Source: JBPRGG01 sp051418075
GTDB taxonomy: Bacteria > Bacteroidota > Bacteroidia > Cytophagales > Cyclobacteriaceae
DNA: 9,146 bases
Reading direction: 5' to 3'
Assembly (NCBI GenBank): GCA_051418075.1
Contig: JBPRGG010000050.1
Location: 1-9,146, forward strand
Of the stretch, positions 5,332 to 9,146 are shown one piece after another. Made by a program: the position numbers and the translations under genes. Position 1 is the first letter of the stretch; each line of letters starts with the position of its first letter. The notes below the pieces were generated by a model. That model searched no databases. It worked only from the letters and a program-made list of their open reading frames with translations, and was not told where the DNA came from.

Positions 5332-7572
5332 TTACAGGTTGATCCAGTAAGTTAATTTGGCAACAAGCGACCTGTTTTTTGATTTGAAATGCTCCGGAAA
5401 GTAATTTTCTGTGTAGACAATAAAAAAATCTGAGACAGGGGCATAACGATATTGCAGGCGTGCATTGATATTCACATTATCGATCTGGCTGTTGTATTGA
5501 AAAAAGGTAGTAAGGAAAATATCCCTGGTAAAGGTAAGATCAAACCTGGGCCCCAGGAGCCAGATAGTCCCGCTGGAATGAGGAGATGGTAGGTTTATCC
5601 TGTTATAGGAATAATAAAGGCTAGCTACACCCATCATTCCCAGGCGATAGTTTGCTGTGCCATCCAACCGGATAATATTTCCATTATAAAATTGACCGGC
5701 CCGGGTTTCAATGTCATAGTAAAAGTTCTTTCTGCGGTCTGATTCGTATTCTCCAACAAAACTTGTATAAGTATAATCTGTGCCGAATTTCAATGGCATA
5801 TCTTCCGAATCAAGCGGACTAAAATCATCAAAAAGAAAGGTATAATCATTTTGTACTCCACCGGTCAGGGAAGCAGTAGAAGCAAAGTTAATTTCATAAA
5901 ATGCCAGCACCTGATGGTCAGTTTTGCCATATTGCTTATTCCTGATGTATTCTGTGCTGATCCCGGGACCGTGATTGGCGATGGCATTGTTGGGATAAAA
6001 TAAAAACTGAACTGCCGGTGCCAAAAGATTATAGCCTGTACGTGGAGCAAAACCGACTTCAGGATTGAAATTTTCCCCAACTATTTGATGATTCCATTCC
6101 AGCTTAACTGAGGCAACATCATAGATCAGGTTTGCCCCGTGAGAAAACGCATCCTTGTTCTTTTCAGGAGACATGGATTGATGATAAAACAGTTTTCCGT
6201 ACCACTTATTGTCGGCAGAGGCCAGGTTATAGTCAAGACCCACCAGCCGGTTATAATTATTTTTAGAAATCCCGCCATCAAAGGTAGAGTCTGTATTTAG
6301 AATATTGGTTGCCTGCTTATTCACTCCGATCACTGAAATATTTGACCGGGAAAATAATTGCCTTTGTACAGCCAAAACAGAATAGTTGAACCCAGGTTGG
6401 TAGATAGATGCATCTTTTGCTGTTTGCAGGTTCATTACTCCTATCCGCCAGTTTTCGTTTACCCTGCCACTTAATCTGGCCCCGGCATTAATTCTGTTCT
6501 GCACGTATAAAGAAGTAACAGGATCGCGGGCAATACCAATCCTCCGGGAGAAAAATGGGCGCAATCTTGAGGATCCAAAAGAAGCAAAAATATCCTGGTT
6601 TTCCAGGAAAAACTGGCGCTGTTCCGGATAAAACAGTTCAAACCGGGTAAGATTGGTCTGCTGAACATCCGCTTCTACCTGTGAAAAATCGGGATTGAAA
6701 GTAAGATCCAGATTCAGCGAAGGTGTCACACCGATTTTGACATCCCCACCAGCATTGCCGCTAAATGGCGTACTTGTTCCTTCAATAATATCTTTTGATG
6801 ACAATCCCGACACATAAGGTATTACTGAAATATTGGCCCCGGGCTTGGGCAGCGGTTCTTCAAAATATACATCTCCTGAAAATGCCACTGAAAATATCCT
6901 TTGATTTCGTGGTATATGGTTCCAACTCATTTTGCCTGCGGTCTTGCTGTCGTGCGTATAGAAGTTTGCTTTCCACTGTTTCGACCCTTGCTTGTAACGA
7001 AGGGTTTTGAATGGGATGGCCATTTCTGCTGTCCAGTAGCCATTATGCCTTTTCGCCTCTGAATACCACTTGTTATCCCAAGATAAGTCAAATCCTGACC
7101 GTCCGGATGACCCACCTGATATTCCGGAAAGGAGACCTTCCCTTTGTACGCCATAGGGGTTGATGCCAAAAAGCATACCGTTAGTTTTATCAGAGAAAGG
7201 ATCAAAAATAACTGACATCTGGTCATTGTGGTCTCCTCTAAAGTCCCTTCTTAGCGATGTGGTTACCCAGGGGCCTGGCTCCTGATCAATCACCTTGATC
7301 CCAACATAAAGAAATTGATCATCAAATGTAATCCTTGCCTCCGAAATGGTTTCTGCCAGCATAGTATCGGTAGGGAAAAATTGCCAAAAATCAGAGGCCA
7401 CATCCAGGGAATCCCATATCGACTCAGACAATTTTCCATCTATATTAATTTTCTCCGATGTTTTCTTCGCATATAATTGTTTCACTTTAGGAACTGAATG
7501 CTGCCCATATGCATTTGCTGCCAGAATGATTGATAGGCCAGAGATGGTCAAAAAAGGATGGATCCAATTCAT
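5332..7572 (-). CDS. CBM9-like / DUF5916 outer-membrane protein
   Basis: Intact 746-residue protein from the ATG at 7572-7570. This start is preferred over the in-frame ATG at 7608 because it puts a good Sec signal peptide (MNWIHPFLTISGLSIILAAN, cut near AYG-Q) at the very N-terminus. Residues about 41-235 form a family-9-like carbohydrate-binding/DOMON-type sandwich: KINIDGKLSESIWDSL, FDDQFLYVGIKV, and GYWTAEMAIPFKTLRY. From about 242 to the end is the DUF5916 region, a many-stranded barrel with the signature NPDFSQVEADVQQTNLTRFE and YPEQRQFFLENQDIF, and a closing aromatic strand ending LTYWINL. Bacteroidota genomes carry several such proteins. They are placed in the outer membrane, often linked to glycan or peptide use, but no reaction is established. 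It is transcribed alone, tail to tail with the XRE remnant and divergent from the hydrolase. Confidence 0.9.
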   Translation of the reverse strand: MNWIHPFLTISGLSIILAANAYGQHSVPKVKQLYAKKTSEKINIDGKLSESIWDSLDVASDFWQFFPTDTMLAETISEARITFDDQFLYVGIKVIDQEPGPWVTTSLRRDFRGDHNDQMSVIFDPFSDKTNGMLFGINPYGVQREGLLSGISGGSSGRSGFDLSWDNKWYSEAKRHNGYWTAEMAIPFKTLRYKQGSKQWKANFYTHDSKTAGKMSWNHIPRNQRIFSVAFSGDVYFEEPLPKPGANISVIPYVSGLSSKDIIEGTSTPFSGNAGGDVKIGVTPSLNLDLTFNPDFSQVEADVQQTNLTRFELFYPEQRQFFLENQDIFASFGSSRLRPFFSRRIGIARDPVTSLYVQNRINAGARLSGRVNENWRIGVMNLQTAKDASIYQPGFNYSVLAVQRQLFSRSNISVIGVNKQATNILNTDSTFDGGISKNNYNRLVGLDYNLASADNKWYGKLFYHQSMSPEKNKDAFSHGANLIYDVASVKLEWNHQIVGENFNPEVGFAPRTGYNLLAPAVQFLFYPNNAIANHGPGISTEYIRNKQYGKTDHQVLAFYEINFASTASLTGGVQNDYTFLFDDFSPLDSEDMPLKFGTDYTYTSFVGEYESDRRKNFYYDIETRAGQFYNGNIIRLDGTANYRLGMMGVASLYYSYNRINLPSPHSSGTIWLLGPRFDLTFTRDIFLTTFFQYNSQIDNVNINARLQYRYAPVSDFFIVYTENYFPEHFKSKNRSLVAKLTYWINL

Positions 7573-7611
7573 TTTATAAATATAATTTATTGATTTAATT
7601 TTCGCCAAATT

Positions 7612-8361
7612 TCATTAGAAATTCATTTCATACAGGAAAAACTATTATTCTTTCCCCAAAAAATCCCCCCACACTTTAAATATTCTTTCCCTTATCCATT
7701 TGAGGAAATCATGGTTGAAACTCATGACGGTTATAAGCTAAATGGTTTATATTTTAAGAAACCTAACCCTGCAGGCGTCATACTTTATTTTCATGGCAAT
7801 GCAGGCAGTCTGGCCCACTGGGGCTGGATTTGGGAAGATTTTCAACCATTTAATTATAATTTGCTGATCGTAGATTTTAGGCAGTATGGCAAAAGCCAGG
7901 GACCATTAAATGAAGAAAATCTGTGTCAAGACGCGGCAACCTGGTATCAATATTTGTTGTAGGATTATCCTGTTCAAGATATTATTATTTATGGCCGTTC
8001 TATAGGAACTGGTATAGCTATGGATCTGGCAAAAGCTAAAACTCCGGCAAAGTTGATCCTGGAATACCCCTTCAACCTGCCTCAACTGGCCTGGCATCAT
8101 TTACCTGTATTCCCATACCGGGTTATCTCCCGTTATAAGTTTCGGTCCGACAGGAAAGCAACACATATCCAATGCCCTGTTTATATTTTTCATGGGGAAA
8201 AGGACCAGGTAATTCCCTTAAAATTTGGTAAAAAGCTGGCGCATTATTTTGAGGAAGGCCAGGTTCATTTTACCATTATAAAAAATGGCGGACATAATGA
8301 CCTGAATACATATAGAGCCTATCATGAAGCCCTGAAAGAAGCCCTTGGAAATAAGGATTAG
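7612..8361 (+). pseudogene. Alpha/beta hydrolase with internal TAG, N-terminal anchor lost
   Basis: Continuous homology runs on both sides of a TAG at 7960-7962. Before it: HFIQEKLLFFPQKIPPHFKY, PFEEIMVETHDGYKLNGL, ILYFHGNAGS (oxyanion HGN), LIVDFRQYGKSQG. After it: DIIIYGRSIGTGIAMDLA with the nucleophile elbow G-R-S-I-G, PVYIFHGEKDQVIPLKFG with the acid Asp, and NGGHNDL with the His. The triad is complete, so the stop is probably recent or a sequence error. The first ATG (7711) lies well inside the homologous region. The in-frame part before it is coding-like back to about 7612, but relatives have a membrane-spanning helix before the QEKLLFFP segment, absent here because an in-frame TGA stands at 7591 and the divergent gene begins there. 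It resembles the Bacteroidota 'alpha/beta hydrolase, BAAT/FrsA-like' group; the substrate is unknown. Confidence 0.78.
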
Positions 8362-8512
8362 TGGTGTGTAGCTGGGTAAAAAATGTTTGCTTCAGATCAT
8401 ATCCTGGCTATAACCTCAAATTTAAAAATATCCCTCGGTTTCAGATACTATCTCCATAACCATACTTCATGTAAACCCTAAACTGTGTCTGCTAGAATTA
8501 TAATAAATAAAA
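8362..8512. other. Intergenic stretch, nothing recognised
   Basis: AT-rich sequence between the hydrolase stop and the terminator. A TAAATTTG on the minus strand (8422-8415) fits TAnnTTTG but faces the 3' end of the hydrolase, so I give it no weight. Confidence 0.5.
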
Positions 8513-8542
8513 AACCCGCTCAGGAAGGATTATGAGCGGGTT
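8504..8542 (-). terminator. Rho-independent terminator of the collagen-like gene
   Basis: A perfect 10-bp stem, AACCCGCTCA (8513-8522) and TGAGCGGGTT (8533-8542), with a 10-base loop. On the minus strand the stem is followed by a T-rich run (TTTTTTATTTATT). It lies about 52 bases after the collagen-like stop codon. On the plus strand the stem is followed only by ATATGC, so plus-strand termination would be weak. Confidence 0.85.
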
Positions 8543-8567
8543 ATATGCAAAAAGATTATGATTGGTA

Positions 8568-8592
8568 AGTTGAAACTAAATATATTTCAACT
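8568..8592. repeat. Short inverted repeat in the 3' untranslated region of the collagen-like gene
   Basis: AGTTGAAA (8568-8575) pairs with TTTCAACT (8585-8592) around a 9-base AT-rich loop, just 2 bases past the collagen-like stop on the minus strand. No U-run follows directly, so it is more likely an mRNA-end stabilising hairpin than a second terminator (inference). Confidence 0.5.
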
Positions 8593-8594
8593 GA

Positions 8595-9146
8595 TTAATC
8601 AGGTAAATTATAATAGGCTTTCACTGCTTCATAATCTGAGAAATCAACCGGAGGTTTGGCCATCCTGCCGGTGGTAGAATTGCCTCCTGGAATTAAAACA
8701 TAACGTAAACGATTATAAGTAATAGTGCCCACCTTTCCCATGTATTCGGTTGCTGTGAGATCGCTTGGATATTTTCTGATCTCAATCCAGATCTTGTTGG
8801 CGGAACGTAACATAAACGTTCTTTTTATATTCAGACTACCATCAGAAAAATGACTCATCCAGGGTAAGGGGAAGGTGGAGCCATTATTGGTTCGCCAGTA
8901 GACATGGACCGCACCATTGTCCCAAACGTCCAAGTCAAGCATGTCCTGGGAAACGATCTCCATTCGTTTTACTCTGGTAGCATCCAGTGAATTCCAGTTG
9001 GGATAAAACCAATCGGAATAAATAACATTTGCGGTACCTGGATCTCCTTTGTCTCCTTTATCGCCTTTATCCCCTTTGTCACCCTTATCTCCTTTTTCTC
9101 CTTTTTCACCCTGATCACCTTTCTCACCCTGATCACCTTTCTCACC
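8595..9146 (-). CDS. Collagen-like repeat protein, C-terminal part (N-terminus beyond the window)
   Basis: The last 183 residues of a protein that enters from the right edge. The first 36 visible residues are twelve uninterrupted Gly-X-Y triplets (GEKGDQGEKGDQ, then runs of GDK, ending GDPGTA), rich in Lys/Glu/Asp as in bacterial collagen-like stalks that form charge-stabilised triple helices without hydroxyproline. The remaining 147 residues are a non-repetitive C-terminal domain beginning NVIYSDWFYPNWNS and containing IVSQDMLDLDVWDNGAVHVY and a GTITYNRLRYVLIPGG segment, a module I recall after collagen repeats in many Bacteroidota lipoproteins. The likely location is the cell surface, with the C-terminal domain as trimerisation or head unit (inference). 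A signal or lipobox cannot be checked because it lies outside. The internal ATG at 8963 is not the start. A strong terminator follows. Confidence 0.88.
   Translation of the reverse strand, partial: GEKGDQGEKGDQGEKGEKGDKGDKGDKGDKGDKGDPGTANVIYSDWFYPNWNSLDATRVKRMEIVSQDMLDLDVWDNGAVHVYWRTNNGSTFPLPWMSHFSDGSLNIKRTFMLRSANKIWIEIRKYPSDLTATEYMGKVGTITYNRLRYVLIPGGNSTTGRMAKPPVDFSDYEAVKAYYNLPD
9039..9146 (-). repeat. Gly-X-Y coding tandem repeat
   Basis: A 9-base-period repeat encoding twelve collagen triplets, with an 18-base unit (GEKGDQ) duplicated exactly at the window edge (9146-9111). It probably continues outside the window. Near-identical units allow change in copy number by slippage or recombination without breaking the frame. 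Confidence 0.85.

Noticed and set aside
5324..5333. AAAGGCCTTT palindrome between the convergent XRE and DUF5916 genes as a terminator
   Set aside because: It is a perfect palindrome with no loop and no U-run, so it cannot form a useful terminator hairpin.
7960..7962. UAG recoding (readthrough or pyrrolysine) in the hydrolase
   Set aside because: No stem-loop or recoding context seen, the protein already lacks its N-terminal helix, and neighbouring genes are decaying; nonsense mutation or base error is simpler.
9039..9146. CRISPR array
   Set aside because: The 9/18-base periodic repeat is in-frame Gly-X-Y coding sequence with no spacers.

Overview
The window looks like a piece of a Bacteroidota chromosome, probably Cytophagia/Sphingobacteriia-like, though I cannot place it lower. 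The supporting signs are AT-rich genes with A-rich leaders and no Shine-Dalgarno sequences, one TACCTTTG promoter box of the TAnnTTTG type, an AraC regulator of Bacteroidota style, a lipoprotein alpha/beta hydrolase, a CBM9-like/DUF5916 outer-membrane barrel protein, and a secreted collagen-like protein. All family assignments come from motif recognition in the translations; no search was run.

Layout. Positions 1-353 (minus strand) are the 5' part of a group II intron that runs off the left edge. It sits next to a long inverted repeat (359-466). Then, on the plus strand, come an intact AraC-type regulator (509-1309), an intact cupin with a leader peptide (1402-1950), and a broken short-chain dehydrogenase (1963-2178). 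The dehydrogenase breaks off into the 3' end (domains V-VI) of a second, degenerate group II intron (to about 2354). An intact lipoprotein alpha/beta hydrolase (2382-3266) follows, then the C-terminal half of an S41 peptidase with a frameshift (3273-3762), and about 350 bp without a recognisable gene. Next come a minus-strand LamG-like fragment (4116 to about 4432), a plus-strand outer-membrane-protein pseudogene with a frameshift and a stop (about 4440-5000), and a damaged XRE regulator (4993-5320). The right part holds a large intact minus-strand CBM9/DUF5916 gene (5332-7572), a divergent alpha/beta hydrolase missing its N-terminal anchor and carrying an internal TAG (about 7612-8361), and a terminator serving a minus-strand collagen-like gene that enters from the right edge (8595 to beyond 9146).

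Interpretation. Most of 1960-5320 is a gene graveyard: five damaged protein genes and an intron stump, joined at abrupt breakpoints. The intact genes (AraC, cupin, lipoprotein hydrolase, DUF5916 protein and, as far as visible, the collagen-like protein) do not form an obvious pathway. AraC-cupin-SDR may have been one small regulated unit before the SDR decayed. The most informative structure is the left intron. Its predicted 5' splice site, the hairpin just before it, and a matching exon-binding loop inside the intron agree with one another, pointing to hairpin-directed insertion as known for group IIC introns. I found no CRISPR array, tRNA or rRNA.
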